The notes under the pieces are model-generated. The model did no database searches. It was given only the letters and a program-made list of their open reading frames with translations, and was not told the DNA's origin. This document shows, one piece after another, positions 15,316 through 25,674 of a DNA stretch of 64,000 nucleotides. Source of the DNA: RUG100 sp050953405 (lineage in GTDB: Bacteria; Bacillota; Clostridia; Peptostreptococcales; Anaerovoracaceae); NCBI GenBank assembly GCA_050953405.1, contig JBMNMP010000001.1:372001-436000 (forward strand), read 5' to 3'. Within the stretch, counting starts at the first letter, position 1. Every line of letters starts with the position of its first letter. The translations under genes were made by a program, and so were the position numbers.

Positions 15316-17082
15316 ATGAAAATCAACAGGAAATGGAAGATATGCTTTCTTATCTTCATGGTGCTTGCGGTAGCGCTTTCGATGAGCGGATGCCGCGAGT
15401 CTCTTGTGCTGGCAAAAATAATTCACGACCAGCAGGCCCAGGAGGTCGATAAGGAGAACGATACGAAGGTGGCCCAGAATGACGAGCAGAGCAATGTGGA
15501 GGATAATCAGCTGAGCAAAAAGAAGGACAGCAGCGATTCGACACGGAAGCAGGGCTACAAGAAAGTCGCCTCTAAGAGGGGCAGCAAGAAGAATGCCGGC
15601 GAGGCCAGCAAGATAAAGCAGGATCCTGACTCGAACAGCAATGACAAGGCAGATACCAGGAAAAACAATAAAGACGCCGGGGACGATAATAAGGCCAAGG
15701 GCCCTGGCAAGCCGAACGGCGATAACAATAATACGGGTACCCCTGACGGTCCGGGTCAGCCGAATGGAAACAAGGAGATCATGGGCCCCGACAATCAGAA
15801 GCACAGTATACCCAAAAATGTCAAATACGTAGTCGCCCCCGGAGAGTCTGCTGTCATGGCGGAAATGCTGGGCGGCAAGGGCACTGTCATCGGGACTTCA
15901 GCCAGTGTCAAAGATAATGCATTGACAATGCAGGTGTTCGGCGATGACGGCCTCCAGGATGCGGAGACGCTGTGGGATGGAGACGGCAGCAGCCCGATGA
16001 GCGATGCGGCCTTTGATCGCATGATCAACGCGAAGAAAAAGCCCGATGTGGTGCTCTACTCAAATCCGAACAGCTTTACTCAGGCACAGCTGAACGAACT
16101 CAAGAAGAAGAACATCGGCAGCTGCCCGCTTGCCTTCAACACGCACAGCAACATCATGGATTCAGCCAGCGCAGTCGGCAAGGACATCATCGGTGACCGC
16201 AGCGATATCAAAGGCGGTTATGATGCCGGGAAAAAAGCCAAAGAATACATCAGTTACTGCGAAGATCTGCGCGATGAAGTGCAGGATTCATTCGGATACT
16301 TCGGAGAAAACAAAATCGATTACGACAACGACTATGAGGCCACGGGACGCAGGAAGGTTGTCAAGGGCAAGCTTACCAGCCGCGGCAAGTATACCCTCTA
16401 TGTTTCACAGTGGAACCCCGATGCCAGCATATCTCTTTCCCAGGGCGGCAAGCAGCTGGCGGCGGAACAGGGGCTGGCTTATACGGAGAACGGCTATTCC
16501 CGCAGCCCGCTCAGTTATTACATGAGCGTTGGCGGCGTGCTCAACAATGCTGCGGTGTTCAGGCCTTCATCCATCGGCTCGTATGCGGTGATTCCTTTCT
16601 ATATGGATACCATGGATGTCAGCAGCTCTGCCAATATTTACAGCAAGACGGGATCATTTGTCAGCTATGAAGCCGGTGAAACAGATATCAATCTGGGTGC
16701 CGGCAAGTTCAAATACCTGGTGGTCGACAGCAAGGCCACAAGGAATGCGGTGCTCGACTCGCAGAGCAAAACGCACGGCCTCTGGAGGGTTTATCCGAAA
16801 ATAATGGTCGGCAGCAAGTCCCAGAACGGCTATGAGAGCGGCGGCCTGCTTGTGCACAGCTATATCAGCGGCAATTACGACGTGCTGGTCAACCCGAGCG
16901 GCGTCGGCGACTGGGCGGACGGCTCTGCGGAAAGCGTGCTGGAAGCGGCCTGGGCCTGCGACAAGTTCAACGGCGTTGGTGATGTGAAGAGCACGATCAA
17001 AGATTTTTACAGCAAGATATACGGCTATGATCTGAGCGAAAGCCAGATCGACAACATATTGAACGGCAGTTATAAGAGGTAG
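15316..17082 (+). CDS. Lipoprotein substrate-binding protein of a BtuF/FhuD-type ABC importer
   Basis: 588 residues. A lipoprotein signal ends in LSMSGC (lipid-bearing Cys26). Residues about 30-170 are a low-complexity Lys/Asp/Asn/Gly linker that probably spans the cell wall. The binding domain follows: AEMLGGKGTVIGTSAS, KKPDVVLYSN, then the closing helix region NPSGVGDWADGSAES ... ACDKFNGVG ... FYSKIYGYDLSESQIDNIL, a good match to the class III periplasmic-binding-protein (BtuF/FhuD) C-terminus. An insertion of about 150 residues (about 330-480) sits inside the fold. Two FecCD permeases and an ATPase follow downstream. The ligand (heme, corrinoid or siderophore) is not determinable. Confidence 0.78.
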   Translation: MKINRKWKICFLIFMVLAVALSMSGCRESLVLAKIIHDQQAQEVDKENDTKVAQNDEQSNVEDNQLSKKKDSSDSTRKQGYKKVASKRGSKKNAGEASKIKQDPDSNSNDKADTRKNNKDAGDDNKAKGPGKPNGDNNNTGTPDGPGQPNGNKEIMGPDNQKHSIPKNVKYVVAPGESAVMAEMLGGKGTVIGTSASVKDNALTMQVFGDDGLQDAETLWDGDGSSPMSDAAFDRMINAKKKPDVVLYSNPNSFTQAQLNELKKKNIGSCPLAFNTHSNIMDSASAVGKDIIGDRSDIKGGYDAGKKAKEYISYCEDLRDEVQDSFGYFGENKIDYDNDYEATGRRKVVKGKLTSRGKYTLYVSQWNPDASISLSQGGKQLAAEQGLAYTENGYSRSPLSYYMSVGGVLNNAAVFRPSSIGSYAVIPFYMDTMDVSSSANIYSKTGSFVSYEAGETDINLGAGKFKYLVVDSKATRNAVLDSQSKTHGLWRVYPKIMVGSKSQNGYESGGLLVHSYISGNYDVLVNPSGVGDWADGSAESVLEAAWACDKFNGVGDVKSTIKDFYSKIYGYDLSESQIDNILNGSYKR

Positions 17083-17087
17083 AAAAC

Positions 17088-20000
17088 ATGAATATAGTAA
17101 GCAGAAAAATAAGAGTATTACTATTGGCAATGATCCTCGCGGTATCTATGACGGTGCCTGCGGCGATATCGGTTGACAAAGCGCAGGCCGCTGCGGTGAG
17201 AGTGACCACTGAGGATGGGCTGCGCCAGGCAATCAATGAGGCCTCAGGCACTGAGTCTGACCCCACTCAGATCGTGCTGGCAGCCAACATTTCGGTGCAC
17301 GACAAAATAACGAAGGATAAGTACGGCAGGACACAGCACGGGATGCTGGATATACCGGCCGGAAAACATATCGTGCTGAAGGGAAATACTGCGGGCAGGC
17401 AGCTGTCGGTATCCTCTGCTACAGGGGAGATTCAGGATTCAGCCAGCATGGGAATGATAAACGTATCCGGGGACCTCACTATCGAGAATCTGACTGTGAA
17501 TGCATGCAGCAAGATGAGGGTGGTTTCCCTGACCGGAGGCAGCAAACTCGATCTTGAGAGCGGAGCCGTGATAACCGGCGGACTGCTGGGAAAGAAGGCC
17601 CAGATCAATGGAGCCGGCGTGTGCGCTGATAATGGCAAAAAGTCAAATCCGATCACTATCAATGTTGCCGGCGGAGCTTCGATAAAGGGCAACAAGACAT
17701 CGGGAGGCGGCAACACTTTTCATGTAAACGGAGTCGGCGTATACCTCGGCAGTTATGCGACCATGAACCTCAACGGAGGTAGTATCACAGGCAACACGGA
17801 CACCACAGATGTCAACATCAGGGTAGCCTCGAGCGGCGGCGGTGTATACCTGGGCAGCAGCACATCGGTACTCAACATGAACAGCGGCAGCATCAGCAAT
17901 AACCTGGCCAAGGATGACGGCGGCGGTATCTACATTGATGACGGAACGGTCAATATCAACGGCGGCTCCATCAGCAGCAACACCACTTATACCCATGGCG
18001 GCGGCATATATACGACGGGAACTATCAATTTAAAAGACGGCAGCATCAGCGGCAATAAGGTATTGACGAAAGCTGACCTCGATGAAATCAGCAGCAACGC
18101 GTATGGAAACGGAGGCGGTGTCTATATCGACGGAACAGACACCACTGCGATCGAAGCCACCTATGATGAGTGCGGACGCATGGAAATGACCGGAGGCAGC
18201 ATCAGCGGCAACACTGCAAACTGCATGGCCAGTGCCAACCGCCATAATCTCGACCGCGCCCAGGGAGGCGGAGTCTATGATGAAGGCGAGTTTGTGATGA
18301 CTGGCGGCAGCATCACTGAAAACACGGCGACTTCAGCAGACAGATCCAGCGGGCGTTCCGGAAACGGCGGCGGCCTCAAGGTATGCGGTGGAGAATATCC
18401 GGCGAGCGCGACTGTCAAGGGAGGCACGATCACGAATAACAGCGCCTCAGGCAAGGGAAAGGATGTCCTCCTGGATGAGGGCAGATATACGGACTACGGA
18501 GGCTGGAACGAAGATACCAACTATATACAGGAACAGGGAAACCTCAGCCTGGAAGGGTCACCGGTGATCGGGGAACTCTATCTCCCGTCCGGAGCTTACT
18601 TTATGCTCGAAGGCTACCTGACTCAGGATGCTTCACTGACAATAAACAGTGAAGACAGGAAGACCGGATCGCTGATAGCGGAAGGGAAAGATTACGAAAT
18701 ACTGCCTTCCGATGCCAGAAGGATGAAAAACACGGATGGACAGAAGGTCTACAAAGCAGATGACAACAACAGGATAGTTATCACAGAGCCACAAAGCGAT
18801 AAATACATCAAGCTTGATCAGGAGAATACAACGGTCACTGTTGACGACACACCTACTTACGACGGTACGGCTCAAAAGCCGCAGGCAACAGTGAAGTACG
18901 AGGGCACCACACTGACACAGGGTGAGGACTACGTGCTGGCGTATGAGAACAATACCGGGGCCACGGATAACGGTGCACTGATAAGAGTCATCGGAGCAGG
19001 AAAGTATGACGGCGTGGTGGAGGCCAGGTTTACCATCAAACCTGAGGATATTGGAGAAACAACGGCACATGCCATCAGGGACAAGCTGGCAACGGGCAGT
19101 GCGGTAACGCCTGCGGTCAAACTTTACAACGGCGATACCATGTTGGAAAGCGGTACCGACTACACGGCAGCCTATGAGAACAATATAAATCCAGGCACCG
19201 GGAAGGTAATCGTCACCGGAAAGGGCAACTACAGCGGTACCAGGAGCCTCTCATTCAACATAGTCAGCAGCGAGGGAAAGACAGTCATCAGCAGCAGTGA
19301 TGCCGATGCGGCGGCCAGGATACAGAATGCGATCGACAGTGCGGACAATGCGGCGACCATATATATCATGGGTGATGTCCATCTGTCTGCACCGATCACC
19401 ATAACCGGAGGCAGGAAAATCACCTTCATCGGCGCAGATGATGAGGCTGATATCTTAGGAGATCAGCTGACTGGAGATGACAACAGCTCGATGATAACTG
19501 TGAATGACGGTGAACTTTACACGGAGGGAGTCAAGCTGGATGCACATCATTATACGGCTGATGACCTTGGATGCGTGATAAAGATTGATGCGGCCGGCAG
19601 TGCTCTGCTGGGCGAGGATACCATTGTCAGCAGCGGCAACGCTCTGCAGGGCAGCGGTATCTACAACGCCGGGGACCTCAAGATAGAGGGAGCTGATATC
19701 GTCAACAACAAAAAGGTGGGCGTGAATCTGTTCCTGTCATACGGCGGCGGCATCTACAATGCAGCCGGAGCTGCCCTGGAGATGAGCGGAGGAACGATAG
19801 AAAATAACTTTAATATTTCCGGCGGCGGTATCTACAATGCCGGAGGGACCGTTTCTATTTCCGGCGGCACACTGTCCGGGAACAGCGCTTCCGGGGACAG
19901 GCTCAGCGGGTACCCGGGCAACGGAGGTGCGATATTCAACACCAGGGATGGCAAGGTCAGCATCACGGGCGGCAGCCTGCTGCAGAATACGGCAACAGAG

Positions 20001-21674
20001 AGCGGCGGCGGCATCTACAACCTGGGCACGTTGACAGTATCCAATGCCAGGATCGCTGGTAACGGGACCACTGAGAACGGAGGCGGCATATATACAGAAG
20101 GCAGCACGACTCTGGGCAGCAGCACGGCCATCGATGATAACACGGCGAACAGCTCTCAGATCTTCAGGACCAACGCCTGCGGCGGCGGCATCTACCTGGC
20201 TGCCGGAAAACTGGAGATGAATGACGGAGAGATCAGCGGCAATACGGCCAGGAGCACTTATGACAGTACAACATGCTACTCGACGCTGGGCAATGGCGGC
20301 GGGGTGTTCGTTTCCAATGACCGCGATGATCCCTGCGTGTTCACTATGAATGGGGGCATCATATCCGGCAACACCGCAAAGGGATATAACGATATCAACC
20401 TGGGCAAGTTGAAGTCCGGACACGGCGGCGGAGTGTATGTACTCGGCGGCGATAACGACTCCGGGGAATATACCGCATATCCGGGCACCTTCGAGATGAC
20501 GGGCGGTACGGTGACCGGAAACAGTGCCAGCAGCACGGGCGACGGAGTATTCGTCAGCCGCGGAGAAGAAGCATATAACAACAATGCATTTTCTATCGGC
20601 CTCAACGGGATAGATTTCCCGGGCGCGGCGAATATCAGGATCGGCGGTGCGGCTAGTATCACCGTGAACCACGGCGATGACCTGCTGCTGGACAGTGACA
20701 ATACATCTTCCGATATGGACGCAGTGATCGAGCTGACCTCGAAGCCTACCGGCCACATCGGGGTGACCGCGGAGAAAAGCGGAGATGCAATTATCGCAAA
20801 AGGCGCTCAGTATACCCTGAGTGAATCCGACAAAGACGCATTCAGCAATGACAGAGGAGAGCGGCCCATGGTCTTCAACGCAGAAGATAACAGCATCATG
20901 CTGCAGGGGCTCGACATCAACTCTGATGGAGTAGAGTTCAAGCTGGATAATGACAGCGTTGTCTACACCGGCGAGGACATACAGCCGGAGGTGGCCGTGC
21001 TCAGGAACGGCAAGGCGCTGACGGAAGGCCGTGATTACAAGGTGAAATATGAGAGCCGCACCGCGGATGTGGGGACTTATGAGCTCACCGTGAGCGGCCT
21101 TGGAGAATTTTCCGGAGAAAAGAAAATGGAATACAGCGTGGTCCCCTGTCAGTTGTCCGGCGTAGTGGCCGGAAAGCTGGCGGACCGCACTTATACCGGC
21201 AGGGCCATATATCCGACTGTCAGCGGGCTCCTGTCCTATGGGGGCAAAGACCTGCTGATCAACAGCGATTTCAGTTACAGCCTGCACAGCAATGTATATC
21301 CGGGCAGGGCTTCGGTCGTGCTCACGGGAATGGGCAACTATACCGGCACGCGCACGATATATTTCAATATCAAGGTGAAAGCCCCCTCGAGACCGGCCAT
21401 CAGGAAGCTGAGGAGCAAGAGGAAGGGACAGCTTACAGTCACCTGGAAAGCGGTCAGCGGAGCCAGCGGATATCAGGTGGTGACCGGCAGGAACAAGAGC
21501 TGCAGCAAGAGCAGGAGAGTCAAGTACTCAAGGTACCGGAAGAGCGGAGTCACCTTCAAGAAACTGAAGAGGAGAAAGGCTTATTACGTCAAGGTCAGAG
21601 CCTACAAAACTGTCAAGGGCAGGAAATATTACGGCAGTTACAGCAAAGTGAAGAAGATCAAGAGAATCAGGTAA
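17088..21674 (+). CDS. Giant right-handed beta-helix surface protein with Ig-like and FnIII-like domains
   Basis: 1528 residues. A signal peptide (basic start, LLLAMILAVSMTVPA, cleavage near AQAAA) is followed by two blocks of parallel beta-helix repeats of the type GGSISGNTA/GGGIYN (about 100-530 and 745-1230). Each block is followed by paired Ig-like modules of the form YDGTAQKPQATVKYEG...GEDYVLAYENN (about 585-730 and 1285-1430). The C-terminus is a Lys/Arg-rich fibronectin-like module ending KVKKIKRIR. No LPXTG or transmembrane anchor is present, so attachment may be ionic. It starts 5 bases after the binding-protein gene and ends 3 bases before a permease, so it is embedded in the importer operon. 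A role in capture of the ligand or host glycans is inference. Confidence 0.8.
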   Translation: MNIVSRKIRVLLLAMILAVSMTVPAAISVDKAQAAAVRVTTEDGLRQAINEASGTESDPTQIVLAANISVHDKITKDKYGRTQHGMLDIPAGKHIVLKGNTAGRQLSVSSATGEIQDSASMGMINVSGDLTIENLTVNACSKMRVVSLTGGSKLDLESGAVITGGLLGKKAQINGAGVCADNGKKSNPITINVAGGASIKGNKTSGGGNTFHVNGVGVYLGSYATMNLNGGSITGNTDTTDVNIRVASSGGGVYLGSSTSVLNMNSGSISNNLAKDDGGGIYIDDGTVNINGGSISSNTTYTHGGGIYTTGTINLKDGSISGNKVLTKADLDEISSNAYGNGGGVYIDGTDTTAIEATYDECGRMEMTGGSISGNTANCMASANRHNLDRAQGGGVYDEGEFVMTGGSITENTATSADRSSGRSGNGGGLKVCGGEYPASATVKGGTITNNSASGKGKDVLLDEGRYTDYGGWNEDTNYIQEQGNLSLEGSPVIGELYLPSGAYFMLEGYLTQDASLTINSEDRKTGSLIAEGKDYEILPSDARRMKNTDGQKVYKADDNNRIVITEPQSDKYIKLDQENTTVTVDDTPTYDGTAQKPQATVKYEGTTLTQGEDYVLAYENNTGATDNGALIRVIGAGKYDGVVEARFTIKPEDIGETTAHAIRDKLATGSAVTPAVKLYNGDTMLESGTDYTAAYENNINPGTGKVIVTGKGNYSGTRSLSFNIVSSEGKTVISSSDADAAARIQNAIDSADNAATIYIMGDVHLSAPITITGGRKITFIGADDEADILGDQLTGDDNSSMITVNDGELYTEGVKLDAHHYTADDLGCVIKIDAAGSALLGEDTIVSSGNALQGSGIYNAGDLKIEGADIVNNKKVGVNLFLSYGGGIYNAAGAALEMSGGTIENNFNISGGGIYNAGGTVSISGGTLSGNSASGDRLSGYPGNGGAIFNTRDGKVSITGGSLLQNTATESGGGIYNLGTLTVSNARIAGNGTTENGGGIYTEGSTTLGSSTAIDDNTANSSQIFRTNACGGGIYLAAGKLEMNDGEISGNTARSTYDSTTCYSTLGNGGGVFVSNDRDDPCVFTMNGGIISGNTAKGYNDINLGKLKSGHGGGVYVLGGDNDSGEYTAYPGTFEMTGGTVTGNSASSTGDGVFVSRGEEAYNNNAFSIGLNGIDFPGAANIRIGGAASITVNHGDDLLLDSDNTSSDMDAVIELTSKPTGHIGVTAEKSGDAIIAKGAQYTLSESDKDAFSNDRGERPMVFNAEDNSIMLQGLDINSDGVEFKLDNDSVVYTGEDIQPEVAVLRNGKALTEGRDYKVKYESRTADVGTYELTVSGLGEFSGEKKMEYSVVPCQLSGVVAGKLADRTYTGRAIYPTVSGLLSYGGKDLLINSDFSYSLHSNVYPGRASVVLTGMGNYTGTRTIYFNIKVKAPSRPAIRKLRSKRKGQLTVTWKAVSGASGYQVVTGRNKSCSKSRRVKYSRYRKSGVTFKKLKRRKAYYVKVRAYKTVKGRKYYGSYSKVKKIKRIR

Positions 21675-21677
21675 GCT

Positions 21678-22898
21678 ATGACCAAGGAGCAAAAGCAGAA
21701 TCTGGATTCAAAGATACAGATGCATATCGATGCGGAGGAACGCAACGTCTTCAGAGATGAACGCAACAGGCGCTATCACATGGAGCACCGCACCAGGATC
21801 CTGGTCACTCTGGCGCTGATAATGATCGCAGTATATTGCTGCACCATCATTCTGCCGAGCGGACTGGATTCCAACAACGAGAACATTTCTCTGTCCTGGT
21901 GGAGCGACACCCTGCAGGGCACCATACGGGATCTTGCGAGGCTGCTGGGAGGACAGCAGCCGGTATACATGCAGATGGTGACCTGCCGCTACGTGATAGT
22001 GGGACTGGTAGGCGCTGCCCTGGCAATCACCGGGGCCGTCTATCAGGGTGCGCTGAAGAACGGTCTCGCATCGCCGACGACGCTGGGTGTGCAGACGGGC
22101 GGAGTGCTCGGCGGCTCTATATATGTGCTCTTTTTTATGACCACCACTACGGGGATCACTAATTATTCGGATACTCACGCCAAAATGATGGAGATGAATA
22201 TCTTTCAGCGTTATGAGGAAAGCTTTTTCATACTCATCGGCTGCTTTACGGCGGTGATCTTTGTGGTCAGTGTAGCCAGGATGGCGGGACGCGGAAAGAT
22301 CTCCACGGTGACCCTGATACTGACAGGGCTCATCTTGAGTTCGGTGGTCGGCGGAGTGCTGGGTCTGATCCGTTACTGGCTGCTGATGTACGACACATAT
22401 GGCAGCAAAACATATGAGCTGCGTTTCATGATGATGGGCACCTTCTCGCGCACGTTCACTTTTCAGCACATGCTGCTGGTAGGCACGCCGATCCTCATAG
22501 GTATCGTGATCGTGATGATGCTGAGGAGCAGATTGAACCTGCTGACGTTCGGTGAAGATGAAGCCAGGGCCATGGGCATACGCGTGGAGCTGACGAGAAA
22601 CATCATGATTGCTGTGGTCACCGTGCTGACTGCTGTGGTCATCTCCTTCTGCGGGATGATAGGCTTCATCGGCTTCATCGTGCCCCACATAACGAGGCGC
22701 TTTACGGGACCGGATTTCCGCTACCTGGTGCCCGGATCGGCGCTGGTGGGAGCGAGTGTCATGATGATCATATACTATATCGCCACTGTGGTGAATTACG
22801 CGGACAATATCAACCTAATGACCAGTCTCGTGGGAGGCACGATCTTCCTCGTGATGCTGGTCAGATTCAGGAGCAGGAGCAATGCAGACTGGGCTTAG
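21678..22898 (+). CDS. FecCD-type ABC transporter permease (first subunit)
   Basis: 406 residues. An extended charged N-terminus of about 40 residues precedes nine to ten membrane helices. The family coupling region GMIGFIGFIVPHITRRFTGP near residue 335 is clear, as is the VYQGALKNGLASPTTLGVQTG segment. This is half of the inner-membrane channel for iron-siderophore, heme or cobalamin import. Its last 17 bases overlap the start of the second permease gene, typical of a tightly coupled pair. Confidence 0.92.
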   Translation: MTKEQKQNLDSKIQMHIDAEERNVFRDERNRRYHMEHRTRILVTLALIMIAVYCCTIILPSGLDSNNENISLSWWSDTLQGTIRDLARLLGGQQPVYMQMVTCRYVIVGLVGAALAITGAVYQGALKNGLASPTTLGVQTGGVLGGSIYVLFFMTTTTGITNYSDTHAKMMEMNIFQRYEESFFILIGCFTAVIFVVSVARMAGRGKISTVTLILTGLILSSVVGGVLGLIRYWLLMYDTYGSKTYELRFMMMGTFSRTFTFQHMLLVGTPILIGIVIVMMLRSRLNLLTFGEDEARAMGIRVELTRNIMIAVVTVLTAVVISFCGMIGFIGFIVPHITRRFTGPDFRYLVPGSALVGASVMMIIYYIATVVNYADNINLMTSLVGGTIFLVMLVRFRSRSNADWA

Positions 22899-23982
22899 AG
22901 AAATCTCACAACGGAATAAAATGATTTACCTGCTGCTGGCATTGCTGGTGATCGTGATGTTTTCCTTCTGTGTCAAGGGATTCCCTTACGGATTCAACAC
23001 GCCGATGCAGGTAGTGGACAGCATCAGAACCTGGATACGCATAGAATTCGCAGAGCTGACCGATGGTTCCGGCCTTTCGATGAATGAAAAGCTGACGGGC
23101 GGCATGCCTTACTACGGCAGCGTGCTGGAACGCATCAAGATGTCGGCGATGACATTCATATGCGGCGCACTGATGGCGCTTTCAGGCAGCATCTTTCAGA
23201 CTGTATTCCGCAACCCCATGGCAGCACCCACAATGCTGGGAGTCTCCACGGGAGTCAATGTCGGCGTACTGATACTGGTGCTGCAGGCGGGAGCTCAGGC
23301 TTACAACATGATGGACACCAAGTATGTCTACTGTTACACGGGAGCCATGGTCATGCTGGCCATCGTGCTCGCGGTGGGCAAGTTGTCCAGCGGCAGGAAC
23401 AAGATGTCGGTTTTCGATCTGCTGATAGTAGCTGCCATCATCTCGCAGGTGGTGGGCGCAGTGATCACTTTTTACACGTACGGCATGGAAAATGATGAGA
23501 TACTGGTTTATCAGGAGATCTCGGGAGCCCTGGAGATGGACACTTCGGTCCGTGCGTTTGCGGTACTGGGCATCATGGCGCTCATCAGCATCGTGCCCAT
23601 GTTACTCATGCGTTTCAGTTTTAACGCCGTGGCCTTTGAGAACGATGATTCCAGGAGCCTGGGCGTCAACGCCTACGCCATGAAGATAATAACCATGGTG
23701 CTGGGTACGGTCATGATCACAGCCGCCATGGTGCACTGCGGCAGTGCGGGCATGGTATCCCTGATCGCGCCGTTCATCAGCAGGGCTATATTCGGAGCCG
23801 AATTCCGCAAGCTGTTCTGGGGCAATCTGGTTGTCGGCGGCGGCATACTGCTGATATGCAAGGATGTTATCGGACTGATACCGTTTGGCGAAAAGGGCAT
23901 TCCGCTGGGAACGATAGTGGACTTTGTGGTCCTGCCCATATTCGTTATCATAGTTGCTTCGCAGAGGAGAGTTTGGGAATGA
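22882..23982 (+). CDS. FecCD-type ABC transporter permease (second subunit)
   Basis: 366 residues, highly hydrophobic. FecCD landmarks are FQTVFRNPMAAPTMLGVSTG and HCGSAGMVSLIAPFISRAIF. With the preceding gene it forms a heterodimeric permease. The TGA stop overlaps the ATG of the ATPase gene (ATGA). The start was chosen at the ATG at 22882, inside the end of the first permease. Confidence 0.92.
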   Translation: MQTGLREISQRNKMIYLLLALLVIVMFSFCVKGFPYGFNTPMQVVDSIRTWIRIEFAELTDGSGLSMNEKLTGGMPYYGSVLERIKMSAMTFICGALMALSGSIFQTVFRNPMAAPTMLGVSTGVNVGVLILVLQAGAQAYNMMDTKYVYCYTGAMVMLAIVLAVGKLSSGRNKMSVFDLLIVAAIISQVVGAVITFYTYGMENDEILVYQEISGALEMDTSVRAFAVLGIMALISIVPMLLMRFSFNAVAFENDDSRSLGVNAYAMKIITMVLGTVMITAAMVHCGSAGMVSLIAPFISRAIFGAEFRKLFWGNLVVGGGILLICKDVIGLIPFGEKGIPLGTIVDFVVLPIFVIIVASQRRVWE

Positions 23983-24758
23983 AGCTTGAACTGAGAAATG
24001 TGGCCTGCGGCTACAACAAAAAAGCAATATTGAACAATATAAACTTCGAGGTGGAAACGGGAGAGATATGCTGCCTGCTGGGGCCCAACGGCGTGGGCAA
24101 GACGACCCTCTTCAAGACGATACTCAAGCTGATGAAGCCGCTTGAGGGCAAGGTCGTCATTGACGGTGAGGATATAGCGCACTGGCACCCTTCAAAGCTG
24201 GCCAGATACATGGCATATGTCTCTCAGTACCATGTGCCGCCGTTCCCGTACATCGTGAAGGATGTAGTGTTGCTGGGAAGGATCAGCAGCGTAGGATATT
24301 TCGGACAGCCGACGGAGAAGGACTATGCGATCTGCGACCGTGCGATGGAGGACATGGGCATCAGCCATCTGAAGGAAAAGGTATATACAGATATTTCAGG
24401 CGGCGAACGGCAGCTGGTGATGATAGCCAGAGCCCTGGCGCAGGAACCGCAGATGCTGGTACTCGACGAGCCGACTGCCAGCCTTGATTACGGCAATATG
24501 GTGAGGGTCATGGGCAAGATAAAGCAGCTGCAGGATATGGGTCATGGTGTGATCATGACGACTCACAGCCCGGATCAGGCATTCATGTGTGATTCCAAGG
24601 TAGTGCTGCTGCAGCGCAATGCGCCTGTAAAATTTGGCTCGACTGTTGATGTAATAACAGAAAAAAATCTCAAAGAGGCGTACGGTGTAGATGTGAATGT
24701 GGTCGAGTTCCCGGGCAGGAACGGCAAGATCATCCGCGTGTGCGCTCCGGAGTTTTAG
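23979..24758 (+). CDS. ABC transporter ATP-binding protein (FecE/BtuD/FhuC type)
   Basis: 259 residues from the ATG at 23979 (MKLELRNVACGYNKKA), which overlaps the permease stop; a longer open frame upstream is only the shadow of the permease gene. Walker A is LLGPNGVGKTTLFKTI, the signature ISGGERQLVMIARAL and Walker B QMLVLDEPTASLDYG, with the switch His in MTTHSPDQ. It powers the FecCD permease pair. The last 40 residues (DVNVVEFPGRNGK) match the family's usual tail. Confidence 0.93.
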   Translation: MKLELRNVACGYNKKAILNNINFEVETGEICCLLGPNGVGKTTLFKTILKLMKPLEGKVVIDGEDIAHWHPSKLARYMAYVSQYHVPPFPYIVKDVVLLGRISSVGYFGQPTEKDYAICDRAMEDMGISHLKEKVYTDISGGERQLVMIARALAQEPQMLVLDEPTASLDYGNMVRVMGKIKQLQDMGHGVIMTTHSPDQAFMCDSKVVLLQRNAPVKFGSTVDVITEKNLKEAYGVDVNVVEFPGRNGKIIRVCAPEF

Positions 24759-24770
24759 GAGGAAAATAAA

Positions 24771-25649
24771 ATGAAGAAACCTTTTGTAAACTGGACAGCG
24801 CTGGAAGAGCTGGTCAGACCGCCGCTGCCGCCGAAAGATGCGCCGCGCCCCAAGGGTGCACCGGGAAGAGGCATCGGAGGCTGGGATAATCAGGCGCCAT
24901 TTTACAATAAGATCGCGGCCATGGAAAAAGAGGGCACCCTCAACCAGATCAACTGCTTTGAAGCGGGCGCCGAGGATACTTTTCTCGATGTGTGCTGCGG
25001 ACCCGGGAGGATCTCGGTACCCATGGCAGGGCGTGTCCGCAAGGTCACCTCGCTGGACGCTTCACCGAAGATGCTGGAGTATTGCCGCCGGAACGCGGAT
25101 GCTGCCGGGGTCACCAACCTGGAGACCGTGCTCATGGACTGGGAAGATGAAGAGGCCTGCAGCCGGCTGCCGATGCACGATATCGTGCTCGCGAGCCGCA
25201 GTCTCGGCCTTCATGACGTAGACAGGCTGTGCCGGCTGGCACGCAAGTGGGTCGTCATCGTGATCTGGTCGTACGGATGGCCTTCCATACCGGAGGTCAC
25301 CGGAAAGCTGTTCCAAGGTGCGCAGTATGAGGACCGGATGCCGTTCGGTCCGCACTTCCCCAAGAGGGACCGCAGGCTGGGCAACAATCTCTGGTACAAC
25401 AAGATCTACGACCAGGGATACGAACCGAACCTGAAGGTGGTCGCTGACGGGTTCAGGAAAGAGTACGGCTCCCGTGAAGAAGCTTATGATGATCTTCGCC
25501 AGCTGGGCCGTGACCTTGATCCGGCAAAAGACGACGTTTTCAAGGCCAACGTGGACAAATTCCTCAGAGAGGACGGCGACGGCAAAGTGACTTATGAAGC
25601 GAAGACCAGATCGCTGGTGATGTGGTGGAAGCCGGAAAAATGCGAATAA
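24771..25649 (+). CDS. Class I SAM-dependent methyltransferase
   Basis: 292 residues with an AGGAGG site 7 bases upstream. Motif I is LDVCCGPGRISVPMA (near residue 65), then the acidic strand-2 residue in VTSLDASPKMLEYCRRNA. The C-terminal 100 residues are Trp/Tyr/Arg-rich and unassigned. It follows the ATPase gene by 12 bases and therefore belongs to the importer operon. Methyltransferases of this general type accompany some siderophore or tetrapyrrole uptake loci, but the substrate here cannot be read from the sequence. Confidence 0.75.
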   Translation: MKKPFVNWTALEELVRPPLPPKDAPRPKGAPGRGIGGWDNQAPFYNKIAAMEKEGTLNQINCFEAGAEDTFLDVCCGPGRISVPMAGRVRKVTSLDASPKMLEYCRRNADAAGVTNLETVLMDWEDEEACSRLPMHDIVLASRSLGLHDVDRLCRLARKWVVIVIWSYGWPSIPEVTGKLFQGAQYEDRMPFGPHFPKRDRRLGNNLWYNKIYDQGYEPNLKVVADGFRKEYGSREEAYDDLRQLGRDLDPAKDDVFKANVDKFLREDGDGKVTYEAKTRSLVMWWKPEKCE

Positions 25650-25674
25650 CAGAACGAAGGGAAAGATAACTGAA

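Noticed and set aside
19737..21287. Long minus-strand open frame opposite the beta-helix gene
   Set aside because: It is a shadow of the codon bias of the real plus-strand gene, which has signal peptide, repeats and operon context.
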